In this document: piece by piece, positions 1-10,242 of the stretch
How the letters are laid out: each line of letters opens with the position of its first letter
How positions within the stretch are numbered: the stretch's first letter is position 1
Origin: Alteromonadaceae bacterium
Lineage (GTDB): Bacteria; Pseudomonadota; Gammaproteobacteria; Pseudomonadales; Oleiphilaceae
NCBI GenBank assembly: GCA_013393545.1
Contig: JABXHG010000572.1
Span: 18,541-82,540, forward strand
Length of the DNA: 64,000 nucleotides
Reading direction: 5' to 3'
Position numbers and translations under genes: made by a program
Notes under the pieces: generated by a model
What the model saw: the letters and a program-made list of their open reading frames with translations, nothing else
The model's database searches: none
Told to the model about the DNA's origin: nothing

Positions 1-443
1 AAATCACTGCCATGCAGGGTACGGGCCGCGCCCAGTTTGAGGCGGGTGCCCAGGGTCATGGCGCTGCTGGGCAAATCGAAGGTGACGTACATGCGGGCGG
101 CGTAATCGTCACCGGATTTTTTGTTCATGTCGGCCTGCTCGATGGGCTCATCCACCCACCAGCGCCAGCACAGCACCGGCGTTTTTTGCAGATCCGCCTT
201 CAGTGGCCGGGCCAGAAGGGCCATACTCCCCTGCGCACGCGCTTCGACGGCATTAACGCCCTGATGCTGGCGCAGGCGGTAGTCGGTGGCCGGGATGTCT
301 TCATCGAACCGCACAATTTGCCAGGGTTGTTCCGGAATCTGCTGGTACTGGCTGAAATCACCCAGTACCACCGGCTGGCTGGCAAGAGCAGGGCCGGCGA
401 TCACAAGAGCGATACCGAATGGGGTCAGCGACCGATGAATCAT
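1..443 (-). CDS. DUF3047 family secreted protein, 3' end outside window
   Basis: An open frame runs leftward from an ATG at 443 to the window edge without a stop, giving about 147 residues. It begins with a short signal-peptide-like stretch (MIHRSLTPFGIALVIAGPA). It then has the features I associate with DUF3047: an LLARPLK segment, the VLCWRWWVDEP motif, and GDDYAARMYVTFD. The function of this family is unknown; it is probably exported. Its ATG overlaps the stop of the upstream transferase gene by 4 bp (ATGA), so the two are translationally coupled. Confidence 0.75.
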   Translation of the reverse strand, partial: MIHRSLTPFGIALVIAGPALASQPVVLGDFSQYQQIPEQPWQIVRFDEDIPATDYRLRQHQGVNAVEARAQGSMALLARPLKADLQKTPVLCWRWWVDEPIEQADMNKKSGDDYAARMYVTFDLPSSAMTLGTRLKLGAARTLHGSD

Positions 444-1108
444 GGCGTGGCTCCTGTGGTTTTCCGGGACGCCGTGGGGGAGTGCGCCGATAAAAGCGTT
501 GGGAAGTATTGGCTGAGGTATTGAAGGTCTTCCGGTTCGTCGATATCCGATAGCGGAGCACTTTCGTACCAGCGCCATCCCAGGCCTCGCAAGCGTTGTC
601 GGGTGAGCGCGGCTACCTGGCTGGTGCTCCAGGGCATGTCGTGGAATAGCTCAGGTGCCGGGCGAGTCAGCCCCAGCAGGGAATAGCCGCCATCCAGCAC
701 CGGGCACAGGCAAGCGTGGTGTGTGTTCAGCGACGCTGCCATGGTGCGTAGCTGATTGGCGTTCAGATCGGGGCAATCGGTACCGATCAGGATCACCGGC
801 GACCCTTTGGCGAGGCCCTGCCCAGAGGCTCTTTCCATTTTCTGCCCGAGATCGCCGTCGGCCTGCTGACTCAGTTCCGCCTGGCCCGCGCTGATCAGTG
901 CTTGCCAGAAAGGCGCGTTAACCTCGGGGGCGACACACAATTCCACCGGGCCGAGGGCTGCTTTCCTGGCCTCGGCCAGGGTGTGCCTGAGCATGTGTTC
1001 GGCCAGCTGTGCTGCACCGGCTGCCCCGAGCGCCGGCATCAGACGGGTTTTGGCAAACCCGGGCCGGGGTTCCTTGGCGATGATAATGATGCGGGTTTCT
1101 GAACTCAT
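440..1108 (-). CDS. rSAM/selenodomain-associated transferase 1 (TIGR04282, DUF2064)
   Basis: The protein (about 222 residues from the ATG at 1108) is a small nucleotidyl/glycosyltransferase-like enzyme of the CofC/DUF2064 type. Visible marks are the N-terminal IIIIAKEPRPGFAKTRL nucleotide-binding loop, a central IGTDCPDL motif and the VLDGGYSLLGL segment. The longer frame to 1210 is unlikely, because the ATG at 1108 overlaps the preceding gene's stop as ATGA. A 4-bp overlap also links it to the DUF3047 gene downstream. Family members usually sit next to a transferase 2 gene, as here; the substrate is not known. Confidence 0.85.
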   Translation of the reverse strand: MSSETRIIIIAKEPRPGFAKTRLMPALGAAGAAQLAEHMLRHTLAEARKAALGPVELCVAPEVNAPFWQALISAGQAELSQQADGDLGQKMERASGQGLAKGSPVILIGTDCPDLNANQLRTMAASLNTHHACLCPVLDGGYSLLGLTRPAPELFHDMPWSTSQVAALTRQRLRGLGWRWYESAPLSDIDEPEDLQYLSQYFPTLLSAHSPTASRKTTGATP

Positions 1109-1744
1109 GAGTAGCGCTCCGCCAATTGTGCCGCCGGGACGCCTCGCCAGTAGGCCCAGCGCAGCTGCCACATCAGCCAGATGGTGCGCCAGCTGCCGTG
1201 GGTGTCCCACCGACGCCCCGATGTGGTCACTCTATGCTTCAGACACACCGGGGAGCGGATTTGTTTCAAACGTTTGCAGATTTCCACATCTTCCATCAAA
1301 GGCTGTTCGGGAAAACCACCCACCTGGTTGAAGGCTGCACGGGTCATGAACAGGCTCTGGTCGCCGGTGGCAATGCCGGTCAGTCGGGAGCGGTGGTTCA
1401 TGAGCCAGGCCACCATCGGGAGTATTCGGGAGCGCCCTTTAATGCGCACATCGAATCGGCCCCAGCTAATGGTCGATTGGCGTAACGAGTTCAATAAATG
1501 GGTGTCCGCGTCTGCCGGTAACCTGGTGTCGGCATGAAGAAATAACAGGCAAGAGGCGTTTGTTGCATCGGCCCCGGCGTTCATTTGTCGCGCCCGGCCC
1601 CGGGGTGCCTGGATAACGGTGAAACCTCGCTGGCGGGCCAGCGAGGCGCTGCCAGTGTTGGAGGTGGTCGAGCAGGCTGGGCAGTGCGTCCGCTTCGTTG
1701 AGTATGGGAACAATGATTGCCCAGTCATTTGGGGCTGAGGTCAT
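1105..1744 (-). pseudogene. rSAM/selenodomain-associated transferase 2 (TIGR04283, GT2-like), frameshifted with internal deletion
   Basis: Two frames together make a family-2 glycosyltransferase. The first starts at 1744 and encodes AIIVPILNEADALPSLLDHL. The second carries GFTVIQAPRGRARQMNAGA, FLHADTRLP, a GDQSLFMTRAAF segment and the C-terminus ending at 1105. The two meet near 1650. The usual linking segment, containing the VVDGGSxDGT donor-binding signature of about 15 residues, is absent and the frame changes there. A perfect 10-bp inverted repeat lies right beside the junction (1625-1646). Either the gene is inactivated by a deletion, or the assembly collapsed at this hairpin. Confidence 0.8.
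1625..1646. repeat. Perfect 10-bp inverted repeat at the transferase frameshift
   Basis: CCTCGCTGGC at 1625-1634 is followed after two bases by its exact reverse complement at 1637-1646. It lies within the coding sequence immediately downstream of the point where the reading frame of the transferase breaks. Confidence 0.9.
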
Positions 1745-1847
1745 GAGCTGTTCCGTGGGCCTTGGTATTTAACGCGTTACTCTACCACCATATCACTCAT
1801 GGCCCATGCAGCCCCCGTTTGATGAACGTTTGTTGTTGGGCTTGTGG

Positions 1848-3158
1848 TCAGTGCAGTTTTAGTCTGGGTTTCATGGCACGGCTGATTTTATCCATCAGCC
1901 AGATGATGCCTGTACGCACGAAGCCGTGCAGCGCCACTTGGTGCATGCGGTAGAGCGATACATAGAAGAGTCTGGCGACTTTACCCTCAATGTACATGCT
2001 GCGCCCCCCAAGGTTACCCATCAGGTTGCCCACGGTGGTATAGCGACTAAAGTTGATCAGCGAACCGTGATCGTTGTACACGAAGGGCACTGCGGCCTTG
2101 CCTTTCAGTCGATTGCGCAGGGTTTCATACAAGGCATCGGCTTGCTGGTGAGCTGCCTGAGCCCTCGGTGGCACCGGCTGTTTAGATCGAGGCTGCGGGC
2201 AGGCGGCGCAGTCGCCGAAGGCAAAAATGCTGCTATCCCGGGTGGATTGAAGTGTTTGGTCGACCACCAGCTGATTACTGCCATTGCTTTCCAGTCCATC
2301 AAGTCCTGCCAGAAAAGTGGGTGCCTTGATACCAGCGGCCCAGATGGTCATCTCCGACAGCCGTTCAGTACCGTCTTTCATGATCAGGCTGTCTTTCCTG
2401 ATTTCTTTGACTGGCTGGCCTGTCAGCACCTGAATATTCTGGCGCTGCAATTCGCGGGTGGCACCGGCGGACAGGCGGGTGGGAAGTGCCGGCAGGATGC
2501 GCTCGGCCGCCTCAATCACCGTGATGGAGACATCGGAGGGCTTGAGGTGATTCATGCCGTAAACCGGCAACTCCCGGGAGGCCATTCGCAATTCCGCCGC
2601 CAGTTCCACGCCGGTTGCCCCCGCACCGATGATGCTGATGTTGAGTTTGTGGTGTTGGTTCAACAGCGCTTCGTGGTTTTTTCTGAGGAACGCATTAAGC
2701 ATAAGGTTGTGAAAGCGTCGTGCCTGCCGCAGGCAGTCCAGAAACAGGCAATGGTCCTGTGCACCGGGTGTTCCGAAGTCGTTGGCGGTACTGCCAACGG
2801 CGAGAACCAGTGTGTCGTAGTGTAATCGTCTCTCTGGAACCACCTCTTGGCCTTCTTCGTCATGGAAGGGCGCGATTGTGATTTCCTTGTCGGCACGATT
2901 CAGTCCACTCATCCGGCCTAGTTGAAACTCGTAGTGGTGTTTACGGGCGTGAGCACGATAATTGACTTCGTTGGCGCTGGCGTCCAGCGAGCCCGAGGCC
3001 ACTTCGTGCAGCAAAGGCTTCCAGACGTGAGTCAGCCCGGCGTCTACCAGTGAAATCCGGGCCTTTTTTTTCCGGCCCAGATGGTTGCCCAGACGGGTGA
3101 CCAGTTCCAGGCCCCCGGCTCCGCCGCCGACTACCACAATGTGATGCAGATTACCCAT
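1848..3158 (-). CDS. ndh: Type II NADH dehydrogenase (NDH-2), copy 1
   Basis: This 436-residue FAD protein should oxidise NADH and reduce quinone at the inner membrane face without pumping protons. The N-terminal FAD-binding motif VVVGGGAGGLELV, a second Rossmann motif IIGAGATGVELAAEL near residue 175, the WAAGIKAP segment and the FAFGDCAACPQP FAD-contact motif are visible. The C-terminal amphipathic end (IIWLMDKISRAMKPRLKLH) fits membrane attachment. A co-linear paralogue of the same length lies at 37571-38881. The gene stands alone, with 223 bp to ercS upstream. Confidence 0.92.
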   Translation of the reverse strand: MGNLHHIVVVGGGAGGLELVTRLGNHLGRKKKARISLVDAGLTHVWKPLLHEVASGSLDASANEVNYRAHARKHHYEFQLGRMSGLNRADKEITIAPFHDEEGQEVVPERRLHYDTLVLAVGSTANDFGTPGAQDHCLFLDCLRQARRFHNLMLNAFLRKNHEALLNQHHKLNISIIGAGATGVELAAELRMASRELPVYGMNHLKPSDVSITVIEAAERILPALPTRLSAGATRELQRQNIQVLTGQPVKEIRKDSLIMKDGTERLSEMTIWAAGIKAPTFLAGLDGLESNGSNQLVVDQTLQSTRDSSIFAFGDCAACPQPRSKQPVPPRAQAAHQQADALYETLRNRLKGKAAVPFVYNDHGSLINFSRYTTVGNLMGNLGGRSMYIEGKVARLFYVSLYRMHQVALHGFVRTGIIWLMDKISRAMKPRLKLH

Positions 3159-3381
3159 GAAATCAGCTCTTTAAAGAAATGAGAGCCAAACAATCTCGAA
3201 GAACTTGTGGAAAACTGCTTGGCTATCGTCTCTCATCGGGGCTGAGTTTCGCCTCGCTATGCTAAGACGCAGTGCCGAAACAGAAAATCGCACCAGGGTG
3301 TTGATTGAGTAGTGCCTTTGGCCAGGGTCACAGGGTTAAAAGCGGGGGAATCCGTTGGCGCCTTCAGGCTCCGGGGCAAGG

Positions 3382-5043
3382 TCAGGAAACGGGCAACAAC
3401 AGACTGGTGATCAGCGCTCTGAGGCGATTTGGTTTGACTGGCTTGTTCAGGATGGGGAGCCCTCTGGAGCGCATCATTTTACGAGTTTCATCGCTGTGAT
3501 CGGCCGTAATGAGCGCCGCTGGTACGTCTTTGGACAGCTGGGCTCTCAGTGCCTCAATGGCCTGACATCCGGTATGCCCGTTGTCCAGATGAAAGTCCGC
3601 GAGGATCACAAGTGGTGTCACACCCTGTTGTATGTGGCTCAGGGCCGAGGCTTCGTTGTGGGCCAGATGCACTCGGCAGTTCCAGCGCTCCAACAGGCGT
3701 GCCATGCTTTCCAGCACCATGGGCTCGTTATCAATCACCAGAATATCGGCACCCGAGAATCCGTTGCTGGCAGCGGCCGGATACTTTTCCGGGGTTGGTG
3801 TGCGCAGGGGTAGGCGTTGCTCAAATGGTACTGTGATGGAAAATGTCGATCCGTTCCCGGGGCGGGATGATACCGATATTTTGTAGCCCAGCATGCGAGC
3901 CATGCGGTCGACAATCGCCAGGCCCAGGCCAACGCCCTGACGCCCCCTCGTGTCTTGCGGCAAGAGCTGATGAAATTCCGTGAAAATTTCCTGTAGCTTG
4001 TCTTCGGCAATACCAACGCCAGTATCCCGGACTTCAATACTGACAGTTTCGCCACACTCCCGAACTCGCAATATCACGCCGCCGGAGTTTGTATAACGAA
4101 AGGCATTACTCAGAAGGTTGCGAACCATTCGGGTCAGCATGCGTGGATCGGTATGCAGCCTGGCCGCTTTAAGACGCATGCGAAAATCCAGCCCGGCATG
4201 AGCGGCAACTGCCCGAAATTCATCACCGAGGCCCCTGAGAAGGGCCTCAAGGTCTGTTTCGACAAGGTCCGGACGCATGGATTGCTGGTCCAGTTTGGAT
4301 ATATCAAGGAGGTCAGCCAGTAATTCCTCTGCCCCCTCCAGAGCCCGGTGTACCTGATTCACCATTCTGCTTTCCTGCCTTGGCAGTGGCGAGTCCTGCA
4401 GGGCGGAGATCATAAGGCGAGCGGCGTTCAGGGGTTGCAGCAGATCATGGCTGGCTGCCGCGAGATATTTGTCCTTGCTGACAATGGCATCCTGCAGTGC
4501 TGCTGTGCGTTCCTCCACCCGTTGCTCCAACTCCTGATTAAGCTTCTCCAGCTTTGCCCTTGCCTGCACACGCTCGGTTATATCGGCGACAAAAGCCTCT
4601 ACGACTTCGGGGCCCAGATCTGGTCGCCTCAGGAGTGTGACCGCCACGTGAACCGGTGTGTAATCGGCCCGCATGAACCGGGTTTCCCGGGCACTGAGGT
4701 TGCCATAATCCAGCAGTTCCTGTCGGATGGTGTCGAACTCATCGGAACTGCAAAACAGCTGTTCGCGAAGCCGAATGACTTTTTGGGTTAGTTGTTCAGG
4801 GTTTTCGTAGCCGCACAATCCCGCCATGGCAGGGTTGCAGGCCAGAAAGCCGCCTCGAAGGTTGGCCTGGAAAATACCGTGCAGTGCGTTTTCGAACAGC
4901 CACTTGTAACGGTTGCGTTCCTGTTCAAGCTCCTCAATACGGGCCTGCAGGGCGGGATAGTAATTTTTGCGAACCGACTGACTGCCCAGGCCCAGCAAAT
5001 CGCCGATGTTGTAATTGTCCTGGTTGTCAGAGGGCTTCTTCAT
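3382..5043 (-). CDS. ercS: Hybrid sensor histidine kinase, ErcS type
   Basis: This 553-residue cytoplasmic hybrid kinase has an N-terminal coiled segment (about 30-48), a PAS domain (about 48-155), a short coiled coil, HisKA with H199 in AAASHDLLQPLNAARL, an HATPase domain (NLLSNAFRY, DTGVGIAEDKL, GVGLGLAIVDRMA) and a C-terminal receiver (LVIDNEPMVLESM, phospho-acceptor in LADFHLDNG). There is no membrane segment. It overlaps the 3' end of ercA by 17 bp. The ercA-ercS order beside pqqH matches PA1991-PA1992 of P. aeruginosa, where ErcS belongs to the cascade controlling ethanol oxidation. Its signal is unknown. Confidence 0.88.
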   Translation of the reverse strand: MKKPSDNQDNYNIGDLLGLGSQSVRKNYYPALQARIEELEQERNRYKWLFENALHGIFQANLRGGFLACNPAMAGLCGYENPEQLTQKVIRLREQLFCSSDEFDTIRQELLDYGNLSARETRFMRADYTPVHVAVTLLRRPDLGPEVVEAFVADITERVQARAKLEKLNQELEQRVEERTAALQDAIVSKDKYLAAASHDLLQPLNAARLMISALQDSPLPRQESRMVNQVHRALEGAEELLADLLDISKLDQQSMRPDLVETDLEALLRGLGDEFRAVAAHAGLDFRMRLKAARLHTDPRMLTRMVRNLLSNAFRYTNSGGVILRVRECGETVSIEVRDTGVGIAEDKLQEIFTEFHQLLPQDTRGRQGVGLGLAIVDRMARMLGYKISVSSRPGNGSTFSITVPFEQRLPLRTPTPEKYPAAASNGFSGADILVIDNEPMVLESMARLLERWNCRVHLAHNEASALSHIQQGVTPLVILADFHLDNGHTGCQAIEALRAQLSKDVPAALITADHSDETRKMMRSRGLPILNKPVKPNRLRALITSLLLPVS

Positions 5044-6190
5044 AAACCACCTGCACGTCTTTGATTGACGACTTGCGGGGATTAGTCAGGATGCAGGGGT
5101 CCTGAAGTGCATACCCCGACAGCGAAGGGATATCCGAGATTTTAACGCCAAGCTGCCCCAGCCTCGCTTCCAGGCCCACGGCCTTCTTGAATTCGATAAT
5201 GCGCTGCATCAGGCGTTTTTTGACCTCGGTGGATGACATGCCCCGTGTGTCAATATCCATCGCCTCGGCCACGCGGCGGAAGCGATCCGAGGAAGACGGG
5301 AAGTTGTAGGCCACCACGTGCTCAAGCAGCAGCGCGTTGCAGAGTCCGTGCGGCAGGTCGAGAAAACCGCCCAGGCTGTGTGACATGGCGTGAACCGCGC
5401 CGAGGATTGCATTCGAGAACGCCAGTCCCGCCTGCATGGAGGCCAGCATTACCTGTTCCCGGAGCCTGGCATCCGAGGGGTTGCTCACCAGTGGAATCAG
5501 GTTGCGATTAATCAGCCGTATTGCTTCCAGGGCATGGGTATCCGTAAGCGGACCGCTGCCGGTTGAGACAAAGGCTTCAATGGCGTGCACAAGAGCGTCC
5601 ACGCCAGTGCAAGCGGTCAGGTACGCATCCATGGTCTCGGTGACTTCCGGATCAATCAAAGAGACATCAGGGACCACCGCTTTGCTGATAATGGAAAATT
5701 TGAACCGACGCTCAGGGTCCGAAATGATGGCGAACTGGGAGACATCGGCGGAACTGCCCGCAGTGGTGGGGATCAGAATCAAGGGCGGAGATGGGTTGGT
5801 GATGGTGTCCACACCCTCGAATTCCAGAATGCTGCGTCCGTGGGTCGCGACAATGCCGATACCCTTGGCGCAGTCCATCGGGCTGCCACCGCCAATGGCA
5901 ACGATTACGTCACACTGACTGGATTTGTATTGCTCCGCGCCGGCCATCACCTCCTCTACCCTGGGATTGGGCGATACATTGGTGAATACGGTGGTTTCAA
6001 TCCCTGCCTCGGTCAGCAGAGTAACAATTTCATTAACCCAGCCCGCGGCGGCCACTCCCGGGTCAGAGACCAGAAAAACCCGGCGTGCCCCAAAATTGCT
6101 GGCGAAATTGGCCACCGACTGTCGCGAACCGGTGCCAAAAACGATCTCCGGGGACACAAACTTGCGGAGCGCTGAAATATCGTGGCTCAT
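5027..6190 (-). CDS. ercA: Iron-containing alcohol dehydrogenase family protein ErcA
   Basis: This 387-residue group III Fe-alcohol dehydrogenase-like protein has the NAD-binding GGGSPMDCAKG motif, a metal-ligand helix ALVHAIEAF and the second ligand region GAVHAMSHSLGGFLDLPHG. In P. aeruginosa, ErcA is needed for signalling in the ethanol-oxidation cascade rather than for bulk alcohol turnover. That role is inferred here from position, since the gene is coupled to the ErcS kinase gene by overlap and follows the pqq genes. The ligand histidines look intact, so catalysis is possible. Confidence 0.88.
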   Translation of the reverse strand: MSHDISALRKFVSPEIVFGTGSRQSVANFASNFGARRVFLVSDPGVAAAGWVNEIVTLLTEAGIETTVFTNVSPNPRVEEVMAGAEQYKSSQCDVIVAIGGGSPMDCAKGIGIVATHGRSILEFEGVDTITNPSPPLILIPTTAGSSADVSQFAIISDPERRFKFSIISKAVVPDVSLIDPEVTETMDAYLTACTGVDALVHAIEAFVSTGSGPLTDTHALEAIRLINRNLIPLVSNPSDARLREQVMLASMQAGLAFSNAILGAVHAMSHSLGGFLDLPHGLCNALLLEHVVAYNFPSSSDRFRRVAEAMDIDTRGMSSTEVKKRLMQRIIEFKKAVGLEARLGQLGVKISDIPSLSGYALQDPCILTNPRKSSIKDVQVVYEEAL

Positions 6191-6256
6191 GGGCGTGATT
6201 CTCGTCGGTATATTCTTGTAATAATCCCGACAGTTTATATCAACTTTTCGCGGTAA

Positions 6257-8107
6257 TCATGGGGGGATCCGTCGGTGGCACTGATAAAAATCATGCAGCT
6301 CATTTAAAACTTTCACCTGATTGTCCGGACACCGGAAACCATGGCCCTCCAATTCGAACCAGTGTAGTTCCGCGCGCCCTCCGGCGGCCTCGATGGCTCT
6401 GACCATGGAACGTGTTTGTTCCGGTACTACCACGGTGTCTTGCCCCCCCTGGAAGAACACCACGGGCGCGTTGATGGACGTAGCCTGTTCACAGGGGGTG
6501 CGTCTGACCCAACGTTGATCATGGTCCGCCGGGTGACCGAGCAGCCAGTCCAGATACCCGGATTCAAAGCGATGGGTCTGCTGGCGCAATCGCCATGGGT
6601 CGGTCACTCCAAACAGGCTGGCACCGCCACTGAACCGGTCGCTGGCAATCAGCGCCATGAGCGCGGTGTAGCCGCCCGAGCTGCGCCCCTGGATGAATAT
6701 CGCAGGACTATCAATTTCGCCCTGTTCGGCCAGATGCCGGGCGGCTCTCTCCATGTCTTGCACGTCATGGACGCCCCAGTTGCCGGCCAGCGTCTCTCGG
6801 AACGCCCGACCAAAACCACTGCTTCCGCGATAGTTTACTTCGGCCACGGCAAAGCCCCGCTGGCACCAGAACTGGATCTGCGGGTTGTAAACCGGGTACG
6901 CCGCAGAGGTCGGGCCGCCGTGAGCCATCAGGATCAGGGGCACGAGTTCCTGGTGAGTTGGTCGTGGTCGGTAAAGAAAACCATGCACCGGGAACTCACA
7001 GTCGCCGGATGCCGGAACACAGAAGGTTTCCGGTCGGGCGGTTTCGGCCAGGGGTGTTTCGCCACCGGCAAGCACGCGAACGTGCTGCGTTTCGGGAGTG
7101 ATTTCGATGATGGCATCCAGCCGATGATCCGAGCGGGCGATGCAAAAGAGTCGACTTTCTTGCGGTGATAGCGCCCGAAAATCCGTAAAGTTTTCAGCCA
7201 CACGGATCTCCTGGCTTTCATCGGGGCGGATCAGCCATAACTCACCGGCGCCCTGGTTGTATCTAACCGTTGCCCGATGGCCATCCTTCAGTACGCAGTG
7301 ATGTCGTTCTCCCAATTGCCAGGGCGCGTTGGCGTGGTCCAGATCCGGTGCCGAAAGAGCGGTCCAGCGAGTTGGATCCTGCCATTGTGCCAATACCCAA
7401 GGTTGCCACCAACCGGCGTGGTCGGAGAGGACATGCAGGGTCCGGCCGTGAAACGTTGGTTGCTGGATGCTGCCGATGGAGGGGGGAAGCACCTTTCGGG
7501 CCCGGCCCAGGCCGCCGCCGTCGTGGACGTCGGCCAGCCACAGGCTGCTTCGGTGCCAGGGCATATCCGGCAGCTGCCAACTGATCCATGCCATCTGACG
7601 GCCATCGCCGGAGATCACCGGAGCACCGTAAAAGTCCTCGCCTTGATGCAATTGCTGGCAGTTGCCATCCAGATCTATTGCCACCAGGGTCTGGCACTGG
7701 TTGTGTTCACGTACCGCCAGTACGCGGTTGTGTGCGGGGTCTGCCACCAGCCCGCCCCATTTGCTGCCGTCTGGTGCGGTCAGAGGAGTGATCCCGGATG
7801 TGTCGATTGCCAACGACACCACCTGCTGGTCCTCGGTCACCATCACCAGATAACGGTCCAGAACGACCATGGAACCCCCGCCATAGCCGTTAACACGACT
7901 GCCGATACCAGCATCAAGGGTGTCAAAGGAAATAACGCGGGCACCATTGAACCAACGGGGCCGGGCTTTGCCGCTGGATGGCTCCATCTCCAGCCAGAAC
8001 AGGCCCGCGTCGCTGGCGACCAGTCCCGCACGTTGAGCGTGGCCGGCGCAGACCGCCTCTGCGGTAAGCGGCTTAGCTCCGGAAAAACAGGCGGGAATTG
8101 CCGGCAT
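6257..8107 (-). CDS. pqqH: S9-family peptidase PqqH
   Basis: This 616-residue protein has an N-terminal beta-propeller-like half and a C-terminal alpha/beta-hydrolase peptidase half. The catalytic serine lies in [10 protein letters not shown], the aspartate in [12 protein letters not shown], and the histidine in FELEGHGF. No signal peptide is seen. It overlaps the end of pqqE by 35 bp, placing it in the pqq operon as in PA1990. Prolyl-oligopeptidase-like proteins in this position are thought to help process the PqqA peptide; that is inferred here from context. Confidence 0.85.
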   Translation of the reverse strand: MPAIPACFSGAKPLTAEAVCAGHAQRAGLVASDAGLFWLEMEPSSGKARPRWFNGARVISFDTLDAGIGSRVNGYGGGSMVVLDRYLVMVTEDQQVVSLAIDTSGITPLTAPDGSKWGGLVADPAHNRVLAVREHNQCQTLVAIDLDGNCQQLHQGEDFYGAPVISGDGRQMAWISWQLPDMPWHRSSLWLADVHDGGGLGRARKVLPPSIGSIQQPTFHGRTLHVLSDHAGWWQPWVLAQWQDPTRWTALSAPDLDHANAPWQLGERHHCVLKDGHRATVRYNQGAGELWLIRPDESQEIRVAENFTDFRALSPQESRLFCIARSDHRLDAIIEITPETQHVRVLAGGETPLAETARPETFCVPASGDCEFPVHGFLYRPRPTHQELVPLILMAHGGPTSAAYPVYNPQIQFWCQRGFAVAEVNYRGSSGFGRAFRETLAGNWGVHDVQDMERAARHLAEQGEIDSPAIFIQGRSSGGYTALMALIASDRFSGGASLFGVTDPWRLRQQTHRFESGYLDWLLGHPADHDQRWVRRTPCEQATSINAPVVFFQGGQDTVVVPEQTRSMVRAIEAAGGRAELHWFELEGHGFRCPDNQVKVLNELHDFYQCHRRIPP

Positions 8108-9221
8108 TACGGTACATCAAGTCATCAAGCCCGGCCGTCGCGTGATCCGCAGCTTTGCGGGCGGCCAGAATGCGGTCGTGGTGGGGGGATTTGCCGCACA
8201 CCGGGTCGGCGTTGTTGGCATTGCCGGTCAGCAGGTAGGCCTGACACCGGCAACCGCCAAAGTCCTTGTCTTTTTCATCGCAGGAACGACAGGGTTCGGG
8301 CATCCAGGCATCACCCCGGTAGTGATTGAAACCGGGGCTTTCGTACCAGATGTCTTTCAGGCTCATGTCCCGCACGTTGGGAAATTCGATGGGCAGCAAT
8401 CGAGCGCTGTGGCAAGGTAGGGCCGTGCCGTCCGGTGCCACGGTCAGGAAAAGACTGCCCCAGCCATTCATGCAGGCCTTCGGGCGTTCCTCGTAATAAT
8501 CAGGAGTGACGAAGATCAGCTTCATGGGATGGCCGTCAGCCTGCAGCCGGGCACGGTATTCGTTCACCTCGGCCTCGGCTTTCTCCAGCTGCGCCCTGGA
8601 CGGCATCAGCCCTTCACGGTTTTCAAAGGCCCAGCCGTAATACTGACAGGTGGCCAGCTCCACGTAATCGGCGCCCAGGCGCTCGCACAGGCTCATGATA
8701 TCCACCATTTGGTGGATGTTGTGCCGATGAATTACAAAGTTCAGCACCATTGGATAGCCGGCGGCCTTCACGGCCTGTGACATCCTCAGCTTCTGCTCGA
8801 ACGCTTTGCGCGAGCCTGCCACGGCGTTGTTCAGCTCCGAGTCGGAGGCCTGAAAACTCACCTGAATGTGATCCAGCCCGGCCTCGGCGAAAGCGTCGAC
8901 TTTTGCTTCCGTCAGCCCCAGCCCCGAAGTAATCAGGTTGGTGTAGTAGCCCAGCTTGCGGGCCTCGGCAATCAGTTCGGGCAAATCCTGGCGTACCAGC
9001 GGCTCGCCTCCGGAAAAGCCCAGCTGTGCCGCACCCAACTCCCGACCCTGGCGCAATACATCGATCCACTGCTCGGTGCTGAGTTCCTGTTTGGTCTGTT
9101 CGAAATCCAGCGGGTTGGAACAGTAGGGACACTGCAGGGGGCAGCGATAGGTCAGCTCCGCCAGCAGCCACAGGGGTGGGCCCACATTGGGCGAGGAAGC
9201 AGCCAGTGCACTCATAACCAT
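8073..9221 (-). CDS. pqqE: PQQ biosynthesis radical SAM/SPASM enzyme PqqE
   Basis: PqqE forms the Glu-Tyr carbon-carbon crosslink in the PqqA peptide. The 382-residue frame shows the radical SAM CxxxCxxC motif in [13 protein letters not shown], the SAM-binding FSGGEPLV segment, and C-terminal SPASM cysteines (MNGWGS region, [18 protein letters not shown]) for auxiliary clusters. ATGs at 9221 and 9215 are both possible; the second overlaps the pqqD stop as ATGA and may be the true start. The 3' end overlaps pqqH. Confidence 0.96.
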   Translation of the reverse strand: MVMSALAASSPNVGPPLWLLAELTYRCPLQCPYCSNPLDFEQTKQELSTEQWIDVLRQGRELGAAQLGFSGGEPLVRQDLPELIAEARKLGYYTNLITSGLGLTEAKVDAFAEAGLDHIQVSFQASDSELNNAVAGSRKAFEQKLRMSQAVKAAGYPMVLNFVIHRHNIHQMVDIMSLCERLGADYVELATCQYYGWAFENREGLMPSRAQLEKAEAEVNEYRARLQADGHPMKLIFVTPDYYEERPKACMNGWGSLFLTVAPDGTALPCHSARLLPIEFPNVRDMSLKDIWYESPGFNHYRGDAWMPEPCRSCDEKDKDFGGCRCQAYLLTGNANNADPVCGKSPHHDRILAARKAADHATAGLDDLMYRNAGNSRLFFRS

Positions 9222-9481
9222 TCAATCCACAGTTGTTGCTCGGCGTCGTCCAGAAACGCGCGCACGTCCGGCCCCAGCTCGCCGGCGTCCGGAAATTCGG
9301 CCTCCAGCGCGGCGACAATGGCCGCCACATCGCGCTGGCCGTCCACCTGATTGAGGATCGCGCCCGCGCTCCCGTTCAGCCGAACCATCCCCTCGGGATA
9401 AAGCAGTACATAGCAATCCTGAGCCGGTTCCCACTGGAACCGGAAGCCTCGGCGTAATCGGGGCACTTGCGTCATGGTCAT
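9212..9481 (-). CDS. pqqD: PqqA-binding chaperone PqqD
   Basis: This 89-residue protein is a typical-length PqqD. It binds the PqqA precursor and presents it to PqqE. The [24 protein letters not shown] start, the LNGSAGAIL segment and the winged-helix C-terminal half ([14 protein letters not shown]) are characteristic. It sits 5 bp after pqqC and overlaps pqqE. Confidence 0.95.
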   Translation of the reverse strand: MTMTQVPRLRRGFRFQWEPAQDCYVLLYPEGMVRLNGSAGAILNQVDGQRDVAAIVAALEAEFPDAGELGPDVRAFLDDAEQQLWIEWL

Positions 9482-9486
9482 CTCCG

Positions 9487-10242
9487 TTACAGCCCCCGGT
9501 GCCAGATCTGTGCGTCGGTCACCGTGTGGTAGGGCGGGGTCTGGTGACTGTAAGCCATGGTCATGGCGTCCAGCAACGTCCAGAGAATATCCAGTTTGAA
9601 CTGCAGGATGTCCAGCGCCCGGGCCTGATCGTCGGCGGTCACGAAATGATCCAGCGTGATGCTCAGGCCATGTTCCACGTCGCGGCGGGCTTCGGACAGG
9701 CGTTTACGGAAGTAGCTGTAGCCCGCCTCGTCAATCCAGGGGTAATGATCTGGCCAGCTGTCCAGGCGTGACTGGTGAATTTCCGGCGCGAACAGCTCGG
9801 TCAGCGACGAACAAGCCGCTTCCTGCCAGGTCGCCCGGCGGGCAAAGTTCACGTAGGCATCGACCGCAAACCGCACCCCCGGCAGCACGTGACGCTGATC
9901 GATCACCTCTTCGCGAGTCAGGCCCACGGCTTCGGCCAGGCACAACCAGGCCTCGATACCACCCACGTCCCCTTCGTGGCCGTCGTGGTCCAGAATCCGC
10001 TGCAGCCAGGTGCGGCGCACGGCGGCGTCCGGACAGTTGGCCATGATCGCCGCGTCTTTCTGGGGAATCTTGATCTGGTAGTAATAACGATTGGCTACCC
10101 AGCCCCGGATCTGTTCCGGGGTGCACTGGCCGCTGTACATGGCCCGATGATACGGGTGGTGAATGTGGTAATACTGGCCCTTGTCGCGCAGCGCTTGCTC
10201 GAAGTCCTGGCGATTCATGGCGGGTCTGGCAATGGCGTTCAT
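9487..10242 (-). CDS. pqqC: PQQ synthase PqqC
   Basis: PqqC is the cofactorless oxidase that performs the last ring closure and eight-electron oxidation to PQQ. The 251-residue protein starts at the ATG at 10242, which overlaps the pqqB stop as ATGA; the longer frame to 10536 is only a read-back into pqqB. Family-typical segments include [21 protein letters not shown], the RILDHDGHE acidic-histidine segment and [11 protein letters not shown]. Confidence 0.96.
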   Translation of the reverse strand: MNAIARPAMNRQDFEQALRDKGQYYHIHHPYHRAMYSGQCTPEQIRGWVANRYYYQIKIPQKDAAIMANCPDAAVRRTWLQRILDHDGHEGDVGGIEAWLCLAEAVGLTREEVIDQRHVLPGVRFAVDAYVNFARRATWQEAACSSLTELFAPEIHQSRLDSWPDHYPWIDEAGYSYFRKRLSEARRDVEHGLSITLDHFVTADDQARALDILQFKLDILWTLLDAMTMAYSHQTPPYHTVTDAQIWHRGL

